Translations under genes and position numbers: made by a program
Origin: CAZMGT01 sp964565895
GTDB taxonomy: Bacteria; Armatimonadota; Zipacnadia; UBA1398; CAZMGT01
Direction of reading: 5' to 3'
NCBI GenBank assembly: GCA_964565895.1
Contig: CAZMGT010000055.1
Coordinates: 1-24,859 of the forward strand
Length of the DNA: 24,859 bases
Notes under the pieces: model-generated
Told to the model about the DNA's origin: nothing
Databases searched by the model: none
Seen by the model: the letters and a program-made list of their open reading frames with translations, nothing else
In this document: piece by piece, positions 15,877-24,286 of the stretch
Layout of the letters: each line of letters begins with the position of its first letter
How positions within the stretch are numbered: the first letter of the stretch is position 1

Positions 15877-18800
15877 CTAGAACTTCTTGTCCGCGGGGTT
15901 TATCGGGTTGTTCTTCTCCTCGGGCACGGTCGCCGTGACCTTCGCCGTAGCCTGGTTTCCCGCGGCGTCGAACACGGCGACCTCGATCTCGTGCTCCCCC
16001 GCCTCCAGCCCGGGCACGACAAACTCCAGCTCCTCGCGCAGCGAATCAAATGCGCGGTCGGCCGCGCCAAACGGCGTCCACTCGCCGCCGTCTACGCGGT
16101 ATTGCGCGGTGGAGATGGGCGAGGTGCTGTCGCGCGCGTAACCCTTGACGTGCACCGCGCCGCGCTCGTCAACAACCACCGCCCCGCGGCCCAGGCGCAC
16201 CCGGGGCGGGGTGTTGTCTACGGTAATCGGCTGGCTGATGGCCTCGTCCTGCAGCGGCTGCTTGGGGTTCGCCCGCCGGTCGGAGGCCACGACCTTAATG
16301 ATATACAGCCCGTCGTCAACAGTCGTGGTGTCCCAGGTATAGGGGCTATCGCGAACGTCTTTCTCGATCTCCACCCACGTTTCGCCACCGTCGGCGGAAT
16401 AGTAAAGGTCGTAGACAAGGGTATCCTCGTCTGGGTCTTCTGCGGAAAACTGCACCTCGTACTCGCCGCGCGCCCAGCGCTCCATGTCCTCGTCGAACTT
16501 AACCTGGGGCGCGCCGTTGTGCGGGAGGTAGTGCAGGCGCATGGCGCAGAACTTCGGCGGGGGATCGCCCGGCTCGGCGACCATGACCACGCGATATTGA
16601 AAATAGCGCGCGGGCGGGCTGTATACCCGCTGCAGGCGGCCGTCGTTGTCCAGGCATATGGACCACTCGCTCCACGTATCGTCCGGGGCGGCGGTATTGC
16701 CGCTGCGCGTGTAAACCATTACCGCGCCCCGCTTGCCCGAGGCCGTCCAGGAAATGCCCGTCCAGTCCGCCGTTCTCCCCGCGTCTAACACTTGGCTGAC
16801 AAACTCGCCCCGCCGCGCCTCGTCCAGCGGGGCGCGATAGAGCGCGGCGGGGTTGCACGTGCACGCCCAAAGCACCTTGCGCTTGTCGTCTACGGCGAGC
16901 CCGAGGAACTGCCCCTCAGGCTCGCTCGACTCGCCGAGGAGCGAGACAGACTCGCCGCTTCGTACAGCAAACACGCGCGCCCAGGCGCTTGTCCCGGCAA
17001 ACGCCACATCGTCGGCGCTGCTCGCCATGGCGAGCAGGCCGCCATCGCTCGACTGCAGCAACTGGCGCACATCGCCACGCGTGGTTAGCTTAAACAGCGC
17101 CGCTTTGTCGAAATCTCCTCCGCCGAAAAGCACCGAGCCATCGCGGCGCACGGCGAGCGCGTGCACCGCGCCCAAGGGCGACTCGCACAGGGTCTTAGCG
17201 AACCCATCCGGCGAGACGCAAACAACCATGCCCTTGTCCGCCGTGCCCAAGTATAGCCGGCCGCTTGGCCCGGGAACGACCGCGGCGATGTGCCCCGCGG
17301 AGCTGTCGTATACCGTGCGCACCTCGCCCCTGAATGAGATCGCCAGCAGCTTGCCGTTGGGCCCTGTGCCGGCGTAGATCGTGTCCCCCATGACGCACAG
17401 GTCCCAAACGTAGTTTTCGCCCGTGCGCGCGAGCAGCCGCCCCTTGCCCTCAGGGGCGATGAGATAGACGAGGCCTCGGGGCCCCGTTCCGGCGACAACG
17501 CGGCCGTCGGGCAAAACGGTGACCGAGAAAACCTCGGGATCGTCCGCCCGGAAAAACACCGAGCATTTGCCTTGGGGGGAGACGCGGAGCACCTGCCCCT
17601 TGTTTCCCGTGCCCACATAGGCCTCGCCGCCGGGCCCTACGGCGATGTCCCACATGTAAAGGCAGCCGGCGTCTACGGCGATCCGCTCCAGGGGCGAAGC
17701 GAGCACGAGCTCGCCCTGATCGGTAATCGCCAGGCCGCTTGGCTCGCCGAGGAGGAAGTCGGCAGAGGTTCCCTGGCTCCACACCTTGGGCTTGCGCACG
17801 GCGACGACGCTAACCTCTCCCTCCGCCTCCGCTTCTTCCACGGTGGGCTCCTCTTCGCTGGCCTCTCTCTTCTCGGGCGCCCGCTCCACACGGATCTCGC
17901 CTTCGCTGAAGTCCGCGTTGGCCGGCAACGGCTGCGGGCGAAAGGCAGGCCAGGCCCGCCGCTGCGCCACCGGCCGGGGAACGTCGAACGGCCCAAGGAT
18001 CGCCGGGTCGGCGAGGGTCGCGAGAGCGCGCCGCGCGTTGCTCCCGAGCTCCAAATATGCCCGCCAGGGAAAGTGCAGGTAGCGGTCGGTCTGCGCGCCC
18101 AAGTCCCGCTCATAGCGAATTTCCGAGCGCGCGCCTTGCGGGGCAGCCCCGCGCCGCTCGCGAAACGCTTCGCTTGTCCGGTCCTCCGGCCGGACGACGA
18201 TAATCGGGTGCGAGGCCGAGCCGGAGAGCACGCGATCCTGCACCTTTGTTTTCCGGACAACAGTTTGCCCCTGCATCATGTCCGTCGTCCCCGCCGAGCC
18301 GAGCACGGCGAGGATCATTTTGGGCAGGTTGGGCAGCTCCGTGCCCGCAGTTGCCGCGCCGGAAAACGGCGAGGAGAGCATAATCACCAGCTCGTTCTCC
18401 GCGGGGACGCTACCGTAGAGCTTGAGCAGGTCGCGCAGGCTGCGCGGGACGGGCCGCAGGGCATCCATCTGCGACTCCATCATCATCGCTTCCATTCCCG
18501 CGCTAACGCCCAGCGCAAGCGGGCCCGTCGGGGTGTCCTCGGGAACGGTTATCGAAAACGGTTCGGCGACGCGCGTGCCGTCCTCGAGCCGGAGGATAAC
18601 GCTGCCCCGCACTTCTTGCCCGGGGGCAACGAAGTAGTCGGGGAGGACGAGGTCCTCGATATAGGCCACGGTCTTTTTCTCAATAAGCTGGCAGCGCACG
18701 CGAATGGACTTTATCTCCGCGTGCTCAAACTCGCTTTGTGTAAGCAAGAGCACCGGCTCGAGCACCTCGCGGAGGATCATCGCCGACAGGCGCTCGGGGT

Positions 18801-20019
18801 GGTAGACCATATTTTTGCGCACAAACTTGCCCGCGCTAGACTCGATCTCCAAGCTAATGCGCGCCGTGCTCTCCACACCTTGGGGGGCGCTGTCGGAAAT
18901 TACCGAGAGCACGGCCAGGCCAATGGCCATCCAGGTATACACGCGGTTGCGGCAGATGTTTAAGCGCAGCGTGCGGCTTTTGCTCTGGCTGCTGTTCTCG
19001 ACGACCATCTCCATGGGCATCGTCTCTGCCTGTTGGCCGAGCACGCCGGCGACCGCCGCCGCGCGGTCCTCGGTCATCGTTCCCACGGTCTTCAGCGGCG
19101 AGCTTATCTTGTGGCTCATGGCCAGGCTGGTCACGAACGTGTGCGTTAGCGCGCTGCACACGGGGAAGTTCGTATGGCCGGAGTTCATCATCGGGTGGCC
19201 AAAGGCGACGAAGCGCTTGCCCAGGGTATAGGTCAGCGTCCCTACGCCCACGATGGACAGGTCGCCGGAGATGATTTGAATACCCAGCGCCGAGCCCGGC
19301 TCCATAGGCACGTCGATCGCCGGCCCAATGCCCCCGCCGAGCACGGCCATCATGTCAAACGGCTTAACGTACTCGTTAAACGCCTCGATCGCCGGCTGGC
19401 ACAGCCCGCTCACCTGCCAGAGCAGCCCCGCGGGCAAAAACAGCCCGCGCTTGCGCTCCCCGCCAACCTCGGCCAGGCTCTGCGCAAGAACGACCTCGCG
19501 CACCGTCCGCCCGCCGATCACCACGGGCTCGGGAAGAGGCACGCGCACCGGCCCACGCGCCTGCGCGCTTTCCTGCGGCTCGCTCTCCCACGCGTGGAGC
19601 ATGTCGTTTATCGGGGTAATCAGCCCCACGGGCTCGCGCGAGTAGCCGTAGGCCATGGACACCGCGCCCACAAGCCGCCCGTCAACGTAAACTGGGCTGC
19701 CGCTCATCCCCTGCACGATCCCCGACTCGCGCTCGACGATCGGGCCGTCGGTAACGCGGAACAAGATCATGTCGCGCCCGCGGTACTCGCGCGGGAGCAC
19801 GCCGAGGATCTCCACGCCAAACTCTTGGGGCCGCACCCCGCGGAGGACGGTTTTGCACGTCCCACGCATCCCGGGCTTAAGCTCGTCCGGGGTAATCATC
19901 GTCGCCGGGTCGAAAAAGCGCGAAAGCGTCTGCCCCGCCCTCGCGGAGCCCGCCCAGGCCAGGGCCAGGGCAAGCCCCAGGGCAGCGCATGTTGCTCTTC
20001 GGCCAAAAACGCAAGCCAT
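15877..20019 (-). CDS. Exported S55 (SpoIVB-type) peptidase domain fused to a beta-propeller and Ig-like domains
   Basis: A 1380-aa protein. A signal peptide ends near residue 28 (ALALAWAGSARA). The S55-type region (about 40-400) opens with DELKPGMRGTCKTV and has QGMSGSPVYVDGRLVGAVS, with Ser106 and Ser108 in the nucleophile motif. After it comes GVGTLTYTLGKRFVAFGHPM, with His275. The order serine-then-histidine is the reverse of Bacillus SpoIVB. An acidic linker (about 715-745, EEEPTVEEAEAEGEVS) leads to about six propeller blades (750-1063) with repeated YVGTGNKGQV, YAGTGPNGKL and YLGTADKGMV motifs. Next are a discoidin-like sandwich (about 1065-1175) and two Ig-like modules ending TDNTPPRV-like and AVFDAAGNQATAKV segments. 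ATG 20019 has AGGGA 8 bases upstream; TTG 20025 is less likely. Protease activity is by family only. Confidence 0.87.
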   Translation of the reverse strand: MACVFGRRATCAALGLALALAWAGSARAGQTLSRFFDPATMITPDELKPGMRGTCKTVLRGVRPQEFGVEILGVLPREYRGRDMILFRVTDGPIVERESGIVQGMSGSPVYVDGRLVGAVSMAYGYSREPVGLITPINDMLHAWESEPQESAQARGPVRVPLPEPVVIGGRTVREVVLAQSLAEVGGERKRGLFLPAGLLWQVSGLCQPAIEAFNEYVKPFDMMAVLGGGIGPAIDVPMEPGSALGIQIISGDLSIVGVGTLTYTLGKRFVAFGHPMMNSGHTNFPVCSALTHTFVTSLAMSHKISSPLKTVGTMTEDRAAAVAGVLGQQAETMPMEMVVENSSQSKSRTLRLNICRNRVYTWMAIGLAVLSVISDSAPQGVESTARISLEIESSAGKFVRKNMVYHPERLSAMILREVLEPVLLLTQSEFEHAEIKSIRVRCQLIEKKTVAYIEDLVLPDYFVAPGQEVRGSVILRLEDGTRVAEPFSITVPEDTPTGPLALGVSAGMEAMMMESQMDALRPVPRSLRDLLKLYGSVPAENELVIMLSSPFSGAATAGTELPNLPKMILAVLGSAGTTDMMQGQTVVRKTKVQDRVLSGSASHPIIVVRPEDRTSEAFRERRGAAPQGARSEIRYERDLGAQTDRYLHFPWRAYLELGSNARRALATLADPAILGPFDVPRPVAQRRAWPAFRPQPLPANADFSEGEIRVERAPEKREASEEEPTVEEAEAEGEVSVVAVRKPKVWSQGTSADFLLGEPSGLAITDQGELVLASPLERIAVDAGCLYMWDIAVGPGGEAYVGTGNKGQVLRVSPQGKCSVFFRADDPEVFSVTVLPDGRVVAGTGPRGLVYLIAPEGKGRLLARTGENYVWDLCVMGDTIYAGTGPNGKLLAISFRGEVRTVYDSSAGHIAAVVPGPSGRLYLGTADKGMVVCVSPDGFAKTLCESPLGAVHALAVRRDGSVLFGGGDFDKAALFKLTTRGDVRQLLQSSDGGLLAMASSADDVAFAGTSAWARVFAVRSGESVSLLGESSEPEGQFLGLAVDDKRKVLWACTCNPAALYRAPLDEARRGEFVSQVLDAGRTADWTGISWTASGKRGAVMVYTRSGNTAAPDDTWSEWSICLDNDGRLQRVYSPPARYFQYRVVMVAEPGDPPPKFCAMRLHYLPHNGAPQVKFDEDMERWARGEYEVQFSAEDPDEDTLVYDLYYSADGGETWVEIEKDVRDSPYTWDTTTVDDGLYIIKVVASDRRANPKQPLQDEAISQPITVDNTPPRVRLGRGAVVVDERGAVHVKGYARDSTSPISTAQYRVDGGEWTPFGAADRAFDSLREELEFVVPGLEAGEHEIEVAVFDAAGNQATAKVTATVPEEKNNPINPADKKF

Positions 20020-20237
20020 TGGCAAATCCCTTTCCCCTTCCGCGGCGCGCGGAAGAAAATGCCCGCGGGCAACCTCTCGCCGCTCGCCCGCCTTGCGCTA
20101 CGCAGCACGGTCTTGCCAGTTTCTTCGCTCAGCGCAAGAGCTGTCCTTCCGCGCTCAGTCAGGGCAAGGGGGCGCAGGCCAAAGGGGTTCATTCGCCGGC
20201 CGCGAAATGTGTCACTAGCCGAAGGACGGGCAACCAC

Positions 20238-20244
20238 GGAGGGG
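20238..20244 (+). promoter_or_regulatory. Ribosome binding site deciding a GTG start
   Basis: GGAGGGG stands 6 bases before the GTG at 20251, which opens directly into a signal peptide. This fixes the start even though the reading frame is open for more than 1 kb upstream, across the antisense of the S55 gene. Confidence 0.7.
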
Positions 20245-20250
20245 CCGCTC

Positions 20251-22263
20251 GTGGTGTTTCGGACACAAGCCGCGGTCGGCGCAGTTTTCGTCCTTCTGGG
20301 GGCGCTGCCCGCGCGCTGCGCTAGCCTGCGCTTGGCACAGTGCGCAGTCGAGCCGCTGGCCGAAGGCGCGGTGCGCGTGGGCGAGATGACGTTTGCCGCG
20401 CCGGCCGCGAACGCGCCGGGGGCCACGCTCCGCTTCGACCAGGGGCAGTGGGCCGAGGAAGCCCTCCGCCTGCCGCACTACGCGCTGCTCACATATCGCG
20501 CCCAAGCGCGTGCCGGAGCCCTGCGCCTGCGCCGCCATGTGGAGGTTACGCCCCACGCCGTTTACATAACAGACGTCATCTCGGCCGCGGAGCACGTTGC
20601 GCTCGACGGTGTGCGCCTGGCGCAAGTCGTCGGGGCGCGGGCCCTGAGCCGCGGGGGGACGAGCGCGGGGCTGCGCTGGGTGCCCATTGTGCTTAACGGA
20701 GAGCAGCGGGCGACTCTCCTTTGCGACAGCTTTGCCCTGCGCCTCGCGCCGTTGGGCCAGGGGCTATGGCGTCGGGCAAGCTTGGCTTGGCAGGCGCGGC
20801 GCGCTGCGGGGGCAATCGCCCTGGACTGCCCCAGCGGGCCGCTCGAGCGCGGCGAGGACCTGTTCTTCTCGCTCGCGATCGTCCTCTCGCCGGCCGAGGC
20901 AGCGCTGCAGAGCGCGGCGAAGCAGCCGCCCCTCGGCGCGGGTTACGTGCCCTTCGATCCGTTGCGCGGCCCGATCGTTGCCGCGACGGAGGTGAATACG
21001 CCGGGGGCGACGTGGATCGGCCCGGCCTGGCTTTCGCCGCTGGCCCTCGCCCACGGCGAGTCGCAGGATCCGACCCAGCCGCAGGACCCCCTTGCCGCGG
21101 ACCTTATCCTCCGCCTGGCAAACGTCCTTATCGCGCAGGACCAGGGCGACCTTGCGCCGCGCGTGCTGAGCGGGGGCAAGCCGACGATCGTCGTTCGGCG
21201 GTGCGATGTCGTTCTCGCGCTTGCCTGCGCCTATGCCTGGACGGGGGTCGAGATTTATCGCGAGCATCTGCAGCACTACCTGCGCCTTTTCTCGGGCAAT
21301 ACGGTTGGGCCGGGATGTATCGCCCAGCGGAGCGCCAACGGCCTGGCGGTCTTCCCCTCCGACGGGGCCGCCCAAGGCGCGGGCTACCGCTTGGCCGACC
21401 ACCTCATCGCGCTCGACCAAGCGCGGGCGATCGGCGAGACGCTGGGCGAAGCGGGCGGCGAGGCATGGTGGGAGGTTGTCCGGCAGGGGCTGCGCCGGCT
21501 GCGCAGCGACATGCCGCAGTTTCGCCGGGGAGCGCGGCTGCTGGCCAGCGCAGGCGGCGCGGAGGAGCTTTCCCACGCCGACGCCGTCCGTGCGCTCGTT
21601 AGCGCGGCGAACCTCCTCCGGGCAACGGGCGACGCCTTGCTCCGCGGGTTGCTGCGCGAGCTTGCGCGGCTATCCCTTGCCGCAGTACGCAGCAACAACG
21701 CCCTCGCCGACGACCCTTGGCTGTGGGGCGCGGCAATCGCTGCCGCGCGCGCGGGCGAGCCGCGACTGCTCTTCTCCCTGCTTCGGGAAAAGGGGCAGTT
21801 TGTGCGCTTTCCCCCGGGCTCGCACTATGTCTCGCAGCTCGGCCAGCCGCTGTTGCGCGCGCCACAGGCGACGGCCGCGGGCAGCGACTGGATCCTCTCC
21901 CGCGGCGGTCGCGTTTACCTCGGCGGGCGGACGATCGTCGACAGCTCGGGTGCGACGTTTACCTATAACGCGTTCGACCCCATTCTCTTGCCCTTGGAGC
22001 TCGAGGTCCTCGCGGACGAAGGGCAAACACAGGCGGAGATTTTCGTGGAGATCTTCGGCCCCAACGGCCTTGGGGCGCACCTGCGCACGGAGAGCGAAAC
22101 GGTGGTTACCGTGAAGAATCTCCTCGCCGGCGAGCCCTATGTGCTTTCTGCGACGTGGGAGCTTGAGGGGATGATCCTCGTCGCCGACGCCCAGGGCCGC
22201 GTGCGGATCATGCTCCCGGGCCAGGAGGAGCTCGACTTTTGGGTCGAGCGGGCGGGAATTTAG
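20251..22263 (+). CDS. Exported protein of unknown function (670 aa)
   Basis: I do not recognise this protein. The start GTG at 20251 gives VVFRTQAAVGAVFVLLGALP followed by ARCAS, a plausible signal peptide. Residues 25-240 look like a large beta-sandwich with many short strands. The middle (about 290-520) is alpha-helical, with paired helices and aromatic residues (YAWTGVEIYREHLQHYLRLF, AWWEVVRQGLRRLRSDM) resembling an (alpha/alpha) toroid. The C-terminal 150 residues return to strands (GRVYLGGRTIVDSSGATFTY). Sandwich-plus-toroid layouts occur in many polysaccharide lyases and hydrolases, so an enzyme role is possible but not shown. It is divergent from the S55-propeller gene across 231 bases and could share control with it. 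Its stop is 9 bases from the convergent CHAP gene. Confidence 0.78.
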   Translation: MVFRTQAAVGAVFVLLGALPARCASLRLAQCAVEPLAEGAVRVGEMTFAAPAANAPGATLRFDQGQWAEEALRLPHYALLTYRAQARAGALRLRRHVEVTPHAVYITDVISAAEHVALDGVRLAQVVGARALSRGGTSAGLRWVPIVLNGEQRATLLCDSFALRLAPLGQGLWRRASLAWQARRAAGAIALDCPSGPLERGEDLFFSLAIVLSPAEAALQSAAKQPPLGAGYVPFDPLRGPIVAATEVNTPGATWIGPAWLSPLALAHGESQDPTQPQDPLAADLILRLANVLIAQDQGDLAPRVLSGGKPTIVVRRCDVVLALACAYAWTGVEIYREHLQHYLRLFSGNTVGPGCIAQRSANGLAVFPSDGAAQGAGYRLADHLIALDQARAIGETLGEAGGEAWWEVVRQGLRRLRSDMPQFRRGARLLASAGGAEELSHADAVRALVSAANLLRATGDALLRGLLRELARLSLAAVRSNNALADDPWLWGAAIAAARAGEPRLLFSLLREKGQFVRFPPGSHYVSQLGQPLLRAPQATAAGSDWILSRGGRVYLGGRTIVDSSGATFTYNAFDPILLPLELEVLADEGQTQAEIFVEIFGPNGLGAHLRTESETVVTVKNLLAGEPYVLSATWELEGMILVADAQGRVRIMLPGQEELDFWVERAGI

Positions 22264-22272
22264 CGCGTCGCG

Positions 22273-23055
22273 TTAGCGCCCGAGAATGCGAATGTAATAG
22301 CGTATTCCCCCGCCGCCGCGCTCGCCGCCGTAGCCCCCAGCAACAGGCCTTATCCGCGAGGCGACTCGGTCGCCGGAGTTGCCCTCGATCGTCGTAATCG
22401 TCCCGTCGCCGTTGTATTTCTCCACGAAGCCGATGTGATAGGCGGTTTGGAAATTGATGCACGGGCCCACGCAGAACAGGTCGCCCGCGCGGGGGAGAAA
22501 GCCATAGGCGCTGTGCAGGTAGCCGTTGCGCCGCGCCCAGCGCACCCAGGTGATCACCGCGGCGAAACCGTCCGGCTTGAGCTTAAGCCCCGCCTGAGTA
22601 AAGCACTGCCAAACGAACATCGCGCACCACGGCTGGCCCGCCTCGGGAAAGAACGGCCGCTGAATGGCGGTTACGCTATACTTCTCGTCCACGCCCTTTT
22701 TCGGCCCCCCGCGGTTAGAGCCCGGCGGCCGCTCACGCACATCGGCGGCGTGATACTCGAAGGCCACGAGCAGCGCGCGAAGAGCAAGGGCGCTGTCTCG
22801 CGCGTCGTCCACGTCGGGCATAGCGCTGCGCGTGCGGTGGGTAAGCGCCCACCACGTCTTAGCGCCGACGATCCCGTCTACTTCCAGAGGCAGGCCGTCT
22901 TCGTCCACATGGCGCGCCTGAAAATGCTTTACCGCGCGCTCGGTGAGCGGGCCGAAGATCCCGTCCACGACGAGCCGGGGATGGCAGCCGGCTGCGTTGA
23001 GCAGCCGCTGCAGCCGGCGCACCTCGTTGCTCGTGGAGTTAATCCGCAAGAGCAT
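22273..23055 (-). CDS. Peptidoglycan-binding and CHAP-domain hydrolase
   Basis: A 260-aa protein. Residues 6-72 form a peptidoglycan-binding domain (PF01471 type: VRRLQRLLN, VDGIFGPLTERAVKHFQ, VDGIVGAKTWWAL). Residues about 120-258 form a CHAP-like cysteine amidase/endopeptidase: Cys144 in GQPWCAMFVWQCF, His207 in TAYHIGFVEKY and Glu224/Asn226 in TTIEGN are the expected catalytic residues. Such enzymes cleave peptide or amide bonds of the cell wall. No signal peptide is visible from the ATG at 23055 and the ribosome site is weak (AGGGGG 13 bases upstream), so export would need another route, or the protein acts at lysis. It is convergent with the unknown exported gene and downstream of the second pseudopilin's terminator. 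Confidence 0.88.
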   Translation of the reverse strand: MLLRINSTSNEVRRLQRLLNAAGCHPRLVVDGIFGPLTERAVKHFQARHVDEDGLPLEVDGIVGAKTWWALTHRTRSAMPDVDDARDSALALRALLVAFEYHAADVRERPPGSNRGGPKKGVDEKYSVTAIQRPFFPEAGQPWCAMFVWQCFTQAGLKLKPDGFAAVITWVRWARRNGYLHSAYGFLPRAGDLFCVGPCINFQTAYHIGFVEKYNGDGTITTIEGNSGDRVASRIRPVAGGYGGERGGGGIRYYIRILGR

Positions 23056-23178
23056 CGCCGCCTAGGCCCCCTTGCTTGCGCGCCCTGCGCGCACGCTGTG
23101 CTTCGCTCTCCAACACGTTCACGCTGGCCTGCGCGGAGACCTCCGCTGCGCGCCTTTTGTGCAGTTTGTGCAGGCAAC

Positions 23179-23211
23179 AAAAAAAGAGCTGCCGGGCAAC
23201 CCCGGCAGCTC
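23179..23211 (-). terminator. Intrinsic terminator of the second pseudopilin gene
   Basis: A perfect 11-bp stem (GAGCTGCCGGG with its complement) and 4-base loop are followed on the minus strand by seven T. It begins 36 bases after the pseudopilin stop. Transcription towards the CHAP gene would be stopped here, so the two genes are separate units. Confidence 0.94.
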
Positions 23212-23246
23212 CGATTACCCTACCCGTTAGGGTGAGGTAAAACCGA

Positions 23247-24050
23247 CTACCACGGCCGGCCATCCGGCTCGTAGTATTCGCGGTGGTCGCCGCGGTTCAT
23301 GGGCTGGTCGAGCGACCAGCGGGCGTGGCCGTCGGCAAAGGCGAAGTTGCGGCCCTCGTTGTGCCGCGGGAACCAGTCCCGAAACGGCCGAGGGTCGCAG
23401 CCGCCCCCCGTGCCGCCGGTGTCTCTCCACCTGTTGGGGTCCCAAGAGCCGCGGCCTCCGCGCCAGCCGGAGATCTCCGCGCGACGGCAGTTCTTACCCG
23501 TGCAGTAGAAGAGGATCTGGATTGCCGGCTTTTGGATCGCCCCGAGCATCACCGCGGAAGTCTGAGCCGGGCTGCCGTGGCCGTCGCCGAGGTGGCTCAT
23601 GTAGACGTAGCTAATGCCGTTCTTTTCGTTTGCGGGATACCAGCTCGCCTGGCCCGAGGGGCACTGGTAAATGCCCACGTCCTTCACGTAGGGCATGAGC
23701 AAATAAGCCCAACAGGTGGACTCCCGCCGCTGCTTCGGGCTGAGCGTCGGCCCCACCGGCGCCGTGGCCCAACCATAGTTTACCCCGTCCGGGTCCGGCG
23801 TGTCCGCCACGGAACCCGAGGGCCAGGAGGCCCACCAGTTCTTCACGATCCGGCAGGGGCACGCCCGCTCGCCCCAGTCTTCCGTGTACAGGTGCCACGC
23901 GGTGGCCAACTGCCGAATGTTAGAAAGACACGTCGCGGCGCGCGCCTTCTCACGAGCCTTCGCGAACACAGGGAACAGTATCGCCGCGAGGATCGCGATA
24001 ATCGCGATCACCACAAGCAATTCAATGAGCGTGAAACCGCGCTTGCGCAT
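23247..24050 (-). CDS. Type II secretion / type IV pilin-like prepilin (DUF1559-like), second copy
   Basis: A 267-aa prepilin-like protein. The frame is open upstream to 24203, but the extension is a basic, low-complexity read-through. The ATG at 24050 has GGAGGCGAGG just upstream and starts MRKRGFTLIELLVVIAIIAI, the class III signal. The first 40 residues are almost the same as in the copy at 11494-12177, while the rest differs. The C-terminal motif PRHNEGRNFAFADGHARW resembles the H-X9-DG signature. Central Cys-containing blocks (ACPCRIVKNWWASW, VGIYQCPSG) match the layout of the first copy. It is monocistronic with its own terminator and is divergent from the DUF1080 gene. The role could be in a secretion pseudopilus or on the cell surface. 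Confidence 0.92.
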   Translation of the reverse strand: MRKRGFTLIELLVVIAIIAILAAILFPVFAKAREKARAATCLSNIRQLATAWHLYTEDWGERACPCRIVKNWWASWPSGSVADTPDPDGVNYGWATAPVGPTLSPKQRRESTCWAYLLMPYVKDVGIYQCPSGQASWYPANEKNGISYVYMSHLGDGHGSPAQTSAVMLGAIQKPAIQILFYCTGKNCRRAEISGWRGGRGSWDPNRWRDTGGTGGGCDPRPFRDWFPRHNEGRNFAFADGHARWSLDQPMNRGDHREYYEPDGRPW

Positions 24051-24286
24051 TATCCTCGCCTCCCAAAGCGTTTTCGGTCTGCCGCCTACGCACCAGCTAT
24101 TTCGCCTTTTCCCCGCGTACACCTCCCTCCCCGCGGCTTGTTCTCGCACTTTCGTCTGTTTTTGTTTCTGCCTGCGTTTGCGCCGTTCCTTCCTGCGCGA
24201 CAAGGCGAGCTGCTTTTAGGCAGGTCACCCGCTTTACGCGCCAGAATAGCCTCAGAGCGCTCGCGCGGTTTGCGAGAGGAGGAGCG

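Noticed and set aside
17572..18963. A 463-codon open frame on the plus strand inside the S55-propeller gene
   Set aside because: It is antisense to recognisable propeller and linker sequence, has His/Arg-rich low-complexity content, and shows no motif.
19174..20250. N-terminal extension of the unknown exported protein by 359 codons
   Set aside because: The stretch is antisense to the S55 domain and lacks protein-like character; the GGAGGGG and signal peptide place the start at 20251.
24051..24203. A 51-residue basic extension of the second pseudopilin
   Set aside because: It would put the prepilin leader in the middle of the protein; the ATG at 24050 has its own strong ribosome site.
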